Shown one piece after another: positions 36,767 to 48,121 of a stretch of 64,000 bases of DNA (its first letter is position 1; every line of letters begins with the position of its first letter). Under the pieces are notes generated by a model. That model ran no database searches. It saw only the letters and a list, made by a program, of their open reading frames with translations, and had not been told where the DNA came from. The position numbers and the translations under genes are program-made. This DNA is from Sambucus nigra (taxonomy: Eukaryota; Streptophyta; Magnoliopsida; Dipsacales; Adoxaceae), in contig OX422210.1 in NCBI GenBank assembly GCA_949130495.1, positions 27,163,681-27,227,680 on the forward strand, in the 5' to 3' direction.

Positions 36767-37600
36767 TAACAAATCTGAGATTCTCTTTATATTTTTGGCT
36801 TCTTTGAATCATTCCTTACTTCTTTCACTGTTTTTGCCCCGTGACTTCATCTGACGAATTTCTGCGGTAAAAAGTAAAAGAATTAAACTCGTCGAGCTAT
36901 CTCCTGAAGCTCCGATATATCTCCGAGATAAACCTGATGCGCCGATAAATCGGCAAAATGCCTCGATCTAATGCGATATAGACTTTTATTTTACATGCGT
37001 CTCGTAATCAGTGTGCCGACCAGTGATTACGAGTCAACTCGATCGATCCCGAGTTGACTCGGGCATTACTTTTAACCATGACCGATAAGGAATTCCATTA
37101 ATAAGTTTTCGTTTTGATTCTTTGGCACAACTAGATGAATTTAGTAGATTCTTTTAAGATTCCCCCTTATTAGTAAGCTTAGATCCTTATTTTTCCCCCT
37201 TTTTAACTCCTCCTTCTCTTCCCAAATTTTCCTTTGTCTCCTTCATCATCTTGTTTCATCCTTCTGAGATGTTCGGTAGGTGTTTGGGCCTCCTAATAAA
37301 TCCTTACAAAAAGAATGTTACTTGCAAATTCTAATCCAGGGAATAAGGGGAGCACTTAGATAGATTTGAATGCATATTTTTGCAAAACGATCTCGTGTAC
37401 ATCTGGATGGTAAAATTGGAAAGCAAGTTCCTGTTTTGAATTCACTCCAGATCAAGTGGGAGTGAAATGATGACATGGTTACGCTCACAGAGAAGAGGTT
37501 CACATCCAATCATTGGTCAAATTTATATTCAGCTTCACCTTCACTTTAACATGGTTGTAGGTTCACATACAATCAGAACTTGCTGGATTTAGCATTGAGA
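36767..37600. other. Intergenic, no gene seen
   Basis: Contains CTCCGATATATCTCCGAGAT-like and CGAGTTGACTCG palindromic bits at 36900-37060. No coding support. It leads into the degraded gypsy pol. Confidence 0.4.
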
Positions 37601-38708
37601 CGGACCTAATCAATGATTTAATGTCTAATTCATCAAGTACGAGTTTCAGTGGAAGACCGAGGTTGATGCTGCCTTCCGTCACATCAAAAGAATTGATGAC
37701 TTTCGCTTATGCCTTAGCCCTACCAATTTTGATTAGTTGTTGAAATTTTCTTACGAGGCATCCAAGACTGGCATTGGCGCCAAAACCTGTTGCATTTTTT
37801 AGCAAAAAACTGAATGGTGTTGCTTTAAACTCTTCCACGAATGATCTTAAATTTTACGTTGTTGTTAAAGCAGAATTTTTTTGATAAGTTTATCTCCTAC
37901 ATAAGGAGTTTGTTATTAAGTCCGATCATGAGGCTCTTCCATTTCTCCATAGTTAGCGCCGAGTAAGGGACCTCCATACTAAATGGATGGCTTACCACTA
38001 GCGATATACCTTCCATCTTCATTACAAATTGGAAAAATAAATTCAAGTCGTCGAGCCGTAGGAATTATGCTTTAGTTAACATTTGTAGCCAAGTATTTGA
38101 CTTTGATGAGGTAAGAGACCTATATGAGACAGATATCTAGTCCGTCCCCACTTATGTCGCATGTCAACAAAAAAGTCACCTCTGGTGATTAGTTACTTAA
38201 TTATTTCTTTTTATTTTGTGGCATGGTGGATCACGACTTTCTCTCCGAGAGAAGATTATTGTTGTGACATAAGATAAGCCCGCACTCGTGTCACCTTACA
38301 TAATAAGCTATACTGGCCTAGTATATGGTGTGACGCAAGTACTTTTATCAAGCAATGCTACACTTGTCAAATGGCTAAAGGGCACCATTCCAATGCCCTT
38401 TCCAGTCCCGTAGTGGCCATGGCAGGATGTCTCTATGATTTCATTATTGGCCTTCCTTGCACAACAAGAGGTAATGATTCCATTTTTCTGGTAGTAGATC
38501 ATTTTTCAAAAGTGGTTCATCTTATACCATGTGCTAGTACTTCAAATGCTTCCTATGTCACCACTCTCTATTTTCAAGAAGTTATTCGTCTTAATGAAGG
38601 TTCTCGAAGCATTACATCCGATAGGATAAAGACGTCCGTTTCACAGGTCATTTTTGGAGCACTCTGTGGGGCCTTCTCTGATGTTCCTTTTAGTTTTCTA
38701 ATGCCCTC
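37600..38708 (+). pseudogene. Chromovirus-like Ty3/gypsy RNase H-integrase, interrupted
   Basis: Successive degraded frames give FDKL-like RT/RNase H text, AFFSKKLNG (about 37795), FVIKSDHEALPFL (about 37910), TKWM, LYETDI, then the zinc-binding CYTCQMAKG (about 38355-38380). The integrase start follows as DFIIGLPCTTRGNDSIFLVV, DHFSKVVHLIPC and SITSDR (38430-38630). Coding similarity is cut at 38708 by the LTR of the Tat element and resumes at 52534. Decay of the RNase H half, with many stops, shows that it was dead before or soon after the insertion. The motifs fit chromoviruses, but no chromodomain is visible. Confidence 0.8.
38591..38708 (+). repeat. Left copy of 118-bp direct repeat flanking the Tat insertion
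   Basis: Identical to 52416-52533 except for one base (G at 38638, A at 52463). It is part of the chromovirus integrase frame and directly abuts the LTR end at 38709. Confidence 0.97.
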
Positions 38709-40729
38709 TGTAGGAGGGTAGTGAGACTGGGGTCTATGAATAACTGGAAAGGGTGAGGCGTGACCCACTCCAATGGACACTGTCTGCAAGTCTTCAAGGT
38801 CTCCTGGTGCAACTTCTGAAGAAAACTTCTCCTTCTGGTAACAATGGAACTCAAGCTTCAACTCACTCCCTACAAGAAGATGAACTTTCACAACAAAAAT
38901 AGCAATTTTCTCAAGGGAAACACCTGAGAGTGATGGCTGTCAGTGGGGAGTGAAGGAACAAGGCACTCAACACTAAGAGAATGAGCAGGGAGAGAATACT
39001 AGGTAGGTCTGGTGATATTTTAGCAGAGTAACAGTGCAATTTTTCTTGTCTATCCGTTGACCTTGCCCAGAGGTCTATTTATACATGGGCGTAAGGGGTG
39101 AGCTGGTGATTTTGGGCGCCAAAATTGAGAGAGTTGGTGGGGAATAATGTCTGAAGTGTACCATTTGTCCCTACCTGCAGGCAGCCTGCCTGTCCCCTCT
39201 GCAGGCGCCACCTGGCGCCGACCAAAACTCAAAAAGCACACATGTCCCCTAATGGAGACAAAATAGCAGATTTGGTAGTTATCTTTTGAAACGGTAACTT
39301 GTGGTGCAATTTTGCAAATATTTGAGAGAGGGGACCTTAAGGCCTCACTCCCTCTAAAAAGTGTTATTTTTTCTTGAGAGAGACCTCGAGGACCCCCTCT
39401 TCTGGAAAAGTCATTTTTCTTGTAAAGAGTTTATTTCTTGTGCGTAGCCTCGAGTGGCTTCTGGGTCTTCCTACTAGTATTCTCTCAATCCTATAGTGCT
39501 AAGTGGTTGAGCTCGCTCAACATACCTTGTCCCTCAGCCGCCAAGCCAAAACTCCCAGGAGGTCCCGATGCGCCTGTTCGAGCCCTGCTTGCTCGACTAG
39601 GCAACCTGTGCAAGAAAGTAAAGTGTTAGTGTTGTTGTTCATTTAGAGCCTGCTGTTTCATGATGAAAACTCCTGTAGCAGCACTTCTCGAATAACATTT
39701 CTGCAGTGACCCTTGCAGTGGCGCTGAGGCTTGAAGCGGCGCCGACCCTTGTCCTGGCGCCGTTGCTCGGAGTGGCGCTGATGCTGTGAGGCGGCGCCGA
39801 CCCTTGTTGCGGCGCCGACGCTCGAAGTGGCGTTGACGCTTGAAGTGGCGCTGACGCCCGAGGTAGCGCTAATGCTTGAATTGGCGCTGACATGTGAGGC
39901 GGCGCCGACCCTTGTCCCGGCGCCAACGCTCGAAGTGGCGCCGACGCTCGAAGTGGCGCTGATGCCCGAGGTAGCGCTGATGCTTGAATCGACGCTGACA
40001 TGTGAAGCGGCGCCGACCCTTGTCCCGGCGCCGACGCTCGAAGTGGCGCCGACGCTCGAAGTGGCGCTGACGCGTGAGGCGGCGCCGATGCTCGAAATGG
40101 CGCCGATGCTCGAAGTGGCGCTGACGCTTGAGGTAGCGTTGATGCTTGAACCGACGCTGACAGGTGAGGCGGCGCCGACCCTTGTTGCGGCGCCGACGCT
40201 CGAAGTGGCGCCGACGCTCGAAGTGGCGCTGACGCCTGAGGTAGCGCTGAGGCTTGAATCGGCGCTGACATGTGAGGCGGCGCCGACCCTTGTCCCGGCG
40301 CCGACGCTCGAAATGGCGCCGACGCTCGAAGTGGCGCTGACGCTTGAGGTAGCGCTGATGGTTGAACCGGCGCTGACATGTGAGGCGGCGCCGACCCTTG
40401 TTGCGGGGCGCCGACGCTCGAAGTGGTGCCGACGCTCGAAGTGGTGCTGACGCCTAAGGTAGCGCTGATGCTTGTACTGGCACTGACATGTGAGGCGGCG
40501 CCGACCCTTGTTGGGGCGCCGACGCTTGAAGTGGTGCTGACGCCCGAAGTGGCGATGACGCCTGAAATAGCGCTGACCCTTGCGGTGGCGTAGGGACTCG
40601 CCGCGGCGCTGACACTTGCGGTGGCTTTTGGACTTCTGGGTGACCTCGCGGGTACCTCTCGGATGTTATTTAATAAAAAAAGCATATTTATTTTATTTTG
40701 CTTTTTTCTGTTTATAACACCCTTCTACA
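38709..40729 (-). mobile_element. LTR (3') of the PMD-bearing Tat element
   Basis: It begins TGTAGGAGGGT and ends ACCCTTCTACA on +, an inverted pair with TG...CA termini, giving 2021 bp. The left edge coincides exactly with the interruption of the host chromovirus. The right edge is followed on minus by the expected polypurine-like CGAGGGGCTAA (40730-40740). It carries a large GC-rich minisatellite. On minus an ORF of hexapeptide repeats (40685-39639) runs through that minisatellite. This is more likely a by-product of the 18-bp period than a gene. Confidence 0.85.
39700..40620. repeat. GC-rich 18-bp minisatellite in mostly 108-bp higher-order units
   Basis: The base unit is close to GGCGCCGACGCTCGAAGT. 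The marker TGAGGCGGCGCCGACCC recurs at 39787, 39895, 40003, 40075, 40165, 40273, 40381 and 40491. The steps are 108, 108, 72, 90, 108, 108 and 110 bp, nearly all multiples of 18. Because 18 is divisible by 3, both strands stay open with hexapeptide repeats (ALTLEV type on +, SAPLRA type on -). GGCGCC palindromes are frequent. Confidence 0.95.
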
Positions 40730-41165
40730 TTAGCCCCTCGTGCAAAGATTTTTTGGTTGGGTAGACTAAAAAAACTTTGTACGCTATAAATCTGGTTTCA
40801 ACAATTATATATATATTTATATATATATATATTTTCTGAGGGATCCTAGGATCATTAAATTCTGTGGCCCTTTATCCGAGGTATTTAATTTTTTGAGAAC
40901 CCACGCGTCAGTGTGGGAACTGTCATCTCATCATTTGGGAAAAAAAAAGATCATCAACTTTTTGCCTTCCTGCACGTTTTTCCATTTTGGTGAAAAAAGC
41001 ATAAGCCCCTTATCTTGGGGTCCTTCATCTTCTTCAACCAAAACCTAAGCATTTTTGGGTTTGTAGTGAGAGAAAGTGAGAGAGGGATATTTTTTTCTTA
41101 AAACCCCATAGCCACCCATCTCCTTTTTTTGCTCTAACCTTCCCCACTATCATACCCTCTCATCC
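40730..41165 (+). promoter_or_regulatory. Polypurine tract and presumed promoter/leader of the antisense gene
   Basis: On minus, 40730-40740 reads as the element's polypurine tract. On +, the stretch lies upstream of the first ATG of the antisense gene and includes AT-repeat (40805-40832), a possible GTATTTAATTTT box near 40880, and a CT/GA-rich leader (41060-41160). The promoter function is inferred from position only. Confidence 0.35.
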
Positions 41166-41239
41166 ATGGATCCTAAACCAACAAAGGTTTCCCCAAATGC
41201 AAACAACCCTAAAATACCCGAAGCTCTAAACTCCATGCC

Positions 41240-42470
41240 TTCTCCATTGTCTGTTTCAACCATTTCTATGGCTGAAAGTTTTGTCGCCGGCGACTCTTGG
41301 CCGCGGGTACCTCTCAGCGTCAATGTGTCGTCCGCCGTACCTGCGCTTTCCAATTTTGGGACGAGGTCTCTCGTGGATTTCTCGCCCCCTCCCTCGGCGC
41401 CTTCGTCATTTCGTTTGAGTTCCCCCATGATAAGGGGTGCCTCGGACGCTATTCTGCTGCCGGCGAGGGTTCTCGCGAACGATTGCGATACGCTTGGGGA
41501 TCTCGGTATCTCGCCCCATCTGGGCAGGGAAGAGGATTTTTGTGTCGAGGAGGCAGTTGTCCGGGGGTCTCGCCCGCTCTTGCCAACAGATCTTAGATCC
41601 CAGGGTATCTCGTCTCTCCCCAGGCCTCGCGACAGCACACCGCATCAGTGTAACTTGTCCTCGAGCCGAGATCTCGTGTGCTCGGGGTCCTCGCTTCAGA
41701 GTTTTTTGCCAACGGGTATTCCCTCCACGGGTCTCTCGCCCATTTCAAGTCCTCGTGACCTTGGTGGTTTCCAACGAGACGTGTCTCGCCCCATTCTGGA
41801 CCTCTTGCCCTCGGGGTCCACGCGCCCTTGTCGTGGAGGTTCCTTGTCTGCCGGTTTTACATGCGAGGGTTTCTCGCCCACGATGAATTTTTGTGGAAAC
41901 TCCTCGCGTGATGATATTTCTTCTATGGGTATCTTGAGGCCAGCTACCGTTGGCGGCGACTTTTCGCGCATCCCGTCGTTGGTGTCTGGGGGTGTCTCGA
42001 CCTTGGGCCTCTCGGCGCCCACGAGTTTTTCTGAAATTTATCCAATTGGTGTGGATAAGGGTATCTCGGATTTTTCTGGCGTCGTCAGTGGTTCCTCGCG
42101 CGTTGAGCTAGGCGCGGGGAGTTCTTTGTCTGTTGAAGATGAGTTCGGAAGAAGGGGGGTCTCGACGAGTTTTAGTGCTGACGCTCGCATTTCTTCTTCG
42201 GGTGTCTCGATGCCTTTGCTTGATTCTGAAATGGGCATTTCAGCTTGTGGCGCTTCAAGACTTGGTCTCGCGTCCACCGGTCTCTCGTTTGTGGAAGGGG
42301 GTGTTTCTACCTTTTGTCACCTCAGGGATTCCGTGACCCAGGGCGTCTCGACGACTATTGGTGTTACAAGGAGCATGCCATTGCCCAGGGGCTCTTCCTA
42401 TGATTATGATGGGGTTTCTGCCTCCACCTCTTTTTTGAGGGGACCCCGGGGGTCTCTCGCTCAGAATCCC
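41240..42470 (+). repeat. Degenerate GGTCTCTCG/GGTGTCTCGAC motif repeat in exon 1
   Basis: The motif, translating as G(V/L)S, recurs irregularly across the first 440 codons of the antisense gene, giving a low-complexity Ser/Gly-rich region. Confidence 0.7.
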
Positions 42471-45400
42471 CACTGGGGTGAGTTCTTTTCTTGAGCCACT
42501 GGCTCTGGGTGGTTCGTCAGCTACGCCAACTTCCTCTCAGGCATGGAAGGATTATATGCACATTCGTCAAGGGCGGGACTTCGGTATTTATCGTCGTGCT
42601 CCCTTTTTCGGCCCTGCTGACAGTTTCATGGTTTCACTTTCTGATTTTGGGAAAAAATTTCGAGTGCTGTTCTCGATCGGTCTCATGTGGGGTTAACTGA
42701 GTCTGCTGATCTTCCTACTATTTCTCCGGATTCAATTCTCCGAGTCCGAGTTGACTGAGGCGACTTTCCCTATTCCAACGTTGAGGTTAAAACCCCCGGT
42801 GGACCTACAGAGGAGTGGGCCAGTTGGGTTGACTATGTTCTGAGCGTTCCTGATTACTTGGCTATTCTTAGGGAGGTGGGGATCTTCACCGCCGTCAGCA
42901 GTCTGAAGTCCTGCACCCTCTTTAAACACGGTTCTTCGCTCAATCTCTTATTGTCTCGGTGGAGTATGGAGTCTCACACCTTTGTCACGGGCTGGGGGGA
43001 ATTTACTGTTACTCTCGAGGATATATGTGAGTTGTACGCCCTTCCTTTCTTTGGGCAACAGGTCTTCACTGATGACTGCGAGGACTCCCTAGAGCAGGAG
43101 TTGGTGGGGGAGTTACGGTCATCTCTCAGGGAGTGCTCGAGATATGTGGCCATAAATGTAACGGGTCATTCCAAGCATTCCTTTGCCAAATGGCAAAGAT
43201 ATTGGTTCAGAGACTTTGAGCAGTTGCCAAAGGGGGAGACTTCTCGTGCAGCGCCCAGATCCCAGGATGGTCCTAAGCTTCACTCTTCTGCACATTTAGC
43301 CGCTTTTCTCGTTACGTTCCTGACTCGATTCCTTCTTCCAGGTAAGCCTGAAGATTGTCCTCGCGAACTTCTTTTTAGATTGGCTGTGCGATTGTCTCGC
43401 GGTAGACCAGTGCCCCTGGCTGCCCTGACCTTGGGTTCTCTTTTCACATGGATAGACCGAGCACACATAGACGTAGAGAGGTCCTGCGGTCGGTATGACG
43501 TTGCTAATCATGTCAACGGCCCTCTCTTGATGGCCTTTTTGTTTGAGCATTTCCCCCACTTTACTTCAGGGGCTCACGCTTGTCATAGCGACGCTGCGAG
43601 GCTTCTTCGGTGGCATAAGAAAACTCCCAAACAGTCTTTGGGAATGTTGATTGACGACATCAAGGAGTTTCAGTTTCGGCCTTATACCAAGCGCCCTGGG
43701 GGTACTTTCAGCTGGCTTTCTTTCCCTGGTGATAGCGGAACCTTCTATTGTCCTTCCGCAGTGGGGTCAGTTTCCACGTGTCCTCATATTAACGTGGTGA
43801 CGATGCTCTTACCATGTCACCTTCCTTCTTGGACCGAGTTAGGTCCCCGTGCTGAATTTTATCATTCCGAGAGGGTAAGACGACAGTTTGGTTATGATCA
43901 GGGGGTTCACACCCCTCCTCTTCCTACCTACGGCAGTCATTCTGAGGCATTCTCCGAGGCGTGTGCGAGTTTTAATCTTCAGGGGTTATTCCGCAGAGTC
44001 AGTGGTTTGGGCGGTCTCTATGTGCCTCCCAGCGATTATCACCCTTCATTCACTTCGTCCTGGTTCCTTCTTTGGCAGCAACAGGTTCGTCTTATTCGAG
44101 AATGTGTAGTTGGCCCTCCACATGAGACCAACCCCACTAAATATACCAGAGCTCAATTTTTGGTCAGGCGGACGCAGAAAGATCCTTGGTTTCTCAGCAC
44201 CACTTCTACGCCACCCTTGGAGCAGGCCATCCCTATTTTAGTCAAACCTCTCATTGACGAGTCACTTCCGCCTCCGTCGACTGATCTTCCCCCTGCGAAG
44301 TCTAAAAGCCAACCGAAAAGCAAAGGGAAGGCGGGCACCTCTACTACCAGCAAAAGGAAACACCCTGACGCCGATGTTTCCAATTTTGTTCTTGCTACTA
44401 CTGCTTCTCCTCCTTCTTCTCCTGTGAGGACCCGGGCTGCGAAGAGAAAGAAAGGAAGTGGCGCTGGCATAGCTGCTTCCTCTAAGGTGGACCAAGGTTA
44501 CTCCTCACCGAGCCTTACTTCCCAGGAGACGCGGGTCGCGTCCATTCCTATTGCAGAAGGTACTATATCACAGCCTCCTTTACTTAGTGGAACCAGTTCT
44601 CGCGGAGTTCCTTCATCTCCCTCCCCTTCATTGGAAGAGGAACTAGTTGATTATGGAAGCACCCCTTCCTATGACGACCATAGTTCTTCTTCGGGTGATA
44701 TGGGAGGCCTGGGTTTCCATAGCGAAAGCACTACTGACACTTATGCTTTGTTATCAGTCTCCAGAGAGTCTTCTAGCGATGATGAGGCTTCCCGTTCTCC
44801 TGGGGGGGTCAGCCCCACCCATCTCCCTTATAGCCAGACTACGCGCCCCGTTACTGTAATCGTTCTCCCTTCACTTGTCTATATATATTTTTTTGCATAT
44901 GATTTTCTTTCTTCCCTTCATCATATATATGTATATATTTTCATTTAAAGCATTCTGTTATATTTGTGCAGGCCACTTCCATCGAGGCAGGTGGTTCTCC
45001 TCTTCCCCCACTACGACCGACGCCCTTTCAGCGGGAGAGGAACTCCATGCTCATTTCCTCCCGGGGCCTGTTTAGAGAGGTTTGCTTTTTCCTCAGTTCA
45101 TTTAACATCTGTTGTAATTTATTCATCTCCTAACTGCCTTTTGGTTGCGTATACTGTCATTTCCTCGCAGCTTTCGTCCGTGCATTTTACCGTCACTCGG
45201 ACCACTCCTGTGGCTTCCCCTTCTCCTCAGGTATGCCTCGTTATTTTCAAAACTTTCATTGCGTCATTTCCTTTTGTATGCGTAGAGAGTTGTGTCTTCG
45301 GGCGTTGCCACATCGTCCTCTCTTGTCTCGGCGGTGGGTACTTCTGCAGCTGAGCCCCTGGAGGCCTCTTCATCTGAGGTAGTATTTATTTTTTTGAATA

Positions 45401-46166
45401 TTTGTCTCCTCTCAGCAGGAGTCTTAATGGCTCTTGGATTTTCTTCTCAGGAAGGGGCTCCTCCCTTAGCTGGCGTTATCGCCCCAGGTTTATCCTCTTC
45501 GGGGAGAATTTCTATCCCTAGGGTCCGCGTATCTATGGATGGTAGATCTTTGGTTCAGCCGATTTCTCGTGGCCCAATATTTACCGTGGCCTCCACCAGT
45601 GAGCCCACACTTCTGGTCAGTCCTTTCTGTTGAAGCAATGGGATCTCCTTTTCCTCGAACATGCAGTAAATAACGCATTTTCATTCTTTGCAGGCCATCA
45701 GTACAGCCCCTACTGCACCGATCGTCTTTTTTCGCGCTTCCCCCTTAGATGGGGTTCAGGTATTCTTTTATTTTCTTAGTTCTATTTTCTTATCTGTCCA
45801 GCCTGTGCTTATCGTAGCCCTCTTTTACTTTGTTGCAGTTATCCCTTGGCGCTGTTTCGAGTGCGGCTCCTGCCACTGCCGTTTCAGCAGCCCCTATACA
45901 AGGGCTGGTCCTGTCGTTGCGCCTCTTCAGGTAGCTATCACTACGGTGCCTGAGGTTGAGGTAGCTTCTTCGGAAGTATTGGTCACTGAGGCAACCTCTT
46001 CTGGAGCATCAATCAGTGTTGTTGCCCCTACGGGGGCCCCTGCTCCTCCTTCTATGACCGTTGCGGAGGGCATTATTTAGGTACCGTGTATAAGAGTATC
46101 TACTTTCCTCCTTCTTGCACATACTGTGCAAGCATTCTCATTTCTCCCTTGTCTCATTATTTCCAG

Positions 46167-46701
46167 GTGCACGAGAGTACTCTAATGACTATGGAGGCTG
46201 GCAGTGGGGCCGCTGTGAGAGAGGTATTAGACTGGCATACCCCCCCACTTTTTACTTTTCCCCTACTTTCTTCTTGCGTGTACTGTGCAAGAATTCCCAT
46301 AACACCCTTGTCTCATTGTTCCAGGTGTATGAGGATACTCCGGTGACTGTGGAGTCTAGCAGCGGGGCAGCTGTGAGAGAGGTATTAGACTGGCATACCC
46401 CCTCTTTTTACTATTCCCCTTTTCTTTTCTTCTTGCGTATACTGTGCAAGCATTCCTATAACACCCTTGTCTCATTGTTTCCAGGTGTATGAGGATACTC
46501 CGGTGACTGTGGAGTCTGGCAGCGGGGCAGCTGTGAGAGAGGTATTAGACTGGCATACCCCCTCTTTTTACTATTCCCCTTTTCTTTTCTTCTTGCGTAT
46601 ACTGTGCAAGCATTCCTATAACACCCTTGTCTCATTGTTTCCAGGTGTATGAGGATACTCCGGTAACTATGGGAACTGGTAGTGGGGCAACCGCGGAGGG
46701 A
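46167..46701 (+). repeat. Tandem exon-intron duplication, 160-bp unit, four exon copies
   Basis: A 57-nt exon (19 codons beginning VYEDTPVT or VHESTLMT, ending GSGAAVRE) with its ~103-bp downstream intron is repeated at 46167, 46325 and 46485. A fourth copy of the exon start opens the last exon at 46645. Steps are 158, 160 and 160 bp. Copies 2 and 3 are nearly identical, including the intron. Confidence 0.93.
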
Positions 46702-47385
46702 GATCACAATTCTGAGTTCACCCCTTTAGTCGGTGATGCTGATTCTGGTGGGGAGTCTTCTTTTCTTCCCTCTGAGGCGGGGTCTCGCCACTCCGAGGGC
46801 AATGATGAAATAGAGGACGCTGCGACTATTTCTAGTAGGCTATGGCGTGAGGAGTTACCAGGCCGCTTCAGGGTACATGAGCGTCAGCTCTTGGATCTCA
46901 TCTTGGAGCACCATCCCGAGACATTCACTTCTCAGAGTATACTCCAGGTTGACAGTCTTACGGCCTTCAACCTGAGGGCTCTTGCCAGCCATGTTCATGA
47001 GTTCTTGGCTACCTCCCCTGCTAAGCTGACTAGCTCTTCTATCTTGCTATTCTTGGATGCTCTCCGCGACTTACAGCAGTTCTATCATTTTCGTTTGGAT
47101 TGGCTTGACGCAGGGGTTCGCCCCTTCTTGAGTGTTCCTTTCCGGAAGATAGTGAGGTTTCACACGTCCCGGCAGTCCAGGGTTGAGCAACGACACGCTG
47201 AGGCTACGAGGATCCGGAATCAGATCGCCCTACTGCAGGTGAAGCTTGCCAGACTTGAGTCTGACGATGAGGAGGATGATGCTAAATCCGTCAGGTTGGA
47301 GGAAGAGTTTCTACGGGAGGCTGGTCCGTTATATGCTGGCGCCATTGCGCGCGATGATTTATTTTTTGTGGTTTCTAGCCGATAG

Positions 47386-48121
47386 GCTACTTCTTGCTTT
47401 GTAGTGCTCAGAATTCTATATGTACATCACTTATCATTCATGTATGAGACACTTTGTTTCTTCTGCACTTTATTTTTCTTTTGTTCTCCCTTTATGCTGT
47501 GGGTGTTTATTTTACATGACTTGCTCTAATTTCTGTGAGCCTTTAGTCTACTGGTGGCTACCCCATATACTGCGGGGTATTTGCATTGATATGAAAAGTT
47601 ATGTATTATCATTTTGTACACATTTTTTTTTTTGAAAATGCACCTCTTGTAACTGTGAGGTGTTGGCATGTGACTTTCTTGGGTTGCCCCTCCTGTCTGT
47701 GGGGGTATTCCTACATATTACTGCTTATAGTCATAGAGGCTGGGTTGGGGAGGAGGGTGACCCCCACCCCTTTCCGGAAGCCTGATTTTATCATAAAACT
47801 ATATTAATTTATGTCTGGGGGACTTTGCTCAGTATACATTCTCTTAGGATGGACTTACCTCCCAAGTGTAGTGAGCAAAGTTCCCGACCTCTCTTTTTTT
47901 TTTCTTCTAACTTAATAGGGAGCGTATATGTATGTATAAATGGGTAAGCAAAATAAACGTCAAAATGACCAAAAACGTTGCTATTTCATTGCTTTTACTT
48001 TTGTCTATCGTTTACAGTGTAGTATTGCTTCAAAAAAAACAAAAAAGCTTTTCTGGTGTAGGAGCAATCCTTGACATCCGTTGCCGACATGCAAAATACA
48101 AACAAAACTTGTTAGTTGCTA
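47386..48121. other. Spacer between the antisense gene and pol (tail to tail)
   Basis: No gene. T-rich on + after the antisense stop (47383-47385). It presumably holds the 3' ends of both the antisense transcript and the pol frame. Short frames at 47420-48156 have no recognisable content. Confidence 0.5.

Larger units (their letters stand above)
41166..47385 (+). pseudogene. Antisense plant mobile domain (PMD) gene, 11 exons, lightly broken
   Basis: Inferred exons: 41166-44855, 44972-45079, 45171-45230, 45286-45378, 45451-45615, 45694-45759, 45839-46080, 46167-46223, 46325-46381, 46485-46541 and 46645-47385. All introns are GT-AG, 55-116 bp, phase 0. Exon 1 starts with a Ser/Gly-rich repeat region (GVS motifs, to 42494), shifts frame near 42480 and again near 42660, and has a TGA near 42760. 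The PMD follows (about 42780-44110): EEWASWVDYV, VGIFTAVSSLK, HTFVTGWGEFTVTLEDICELYALPFFG, split here, and LTLGSLFTWIDRAH. Basic NLS-like stretches (KRKHPD, AAKRKKG) precede Ser-rich and Ala/Pro-rich modules. The last exon is a coiled-coil-rich end (RLWREELPGRFRVHERQ, then LLQVKLARLESDDEED). Exon 7 has a 1-bp loss and ends in TAG. PMD proteins are nuclear silencing/genome-stability factors in plants and also occur in transposons. The function here is unknown. Confidence 0.8.

Noticed and set aside
39639..40685. 348-residue minus-strand ORF and 207-residue plus-strand ORF over the same place
   Set aside because: Both are forced open by the 18-bp period of the minisatellite, and translate to hexapeptide repeats with no domain.
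41150..42494. Several long ORFs on other frames and strands over the antisense gene's first exon
   Set aside because: Shadows produced by the repeated GGTCTCTCG motif and raised GC content.
42476..42538. Possible 63-bp intron (GTGAGT...CTCAG) in exon 1 of the antisense gene
   Set aside because: Splicing it out does not restore the PMD-proximal frame; a frameshift explains the data better.
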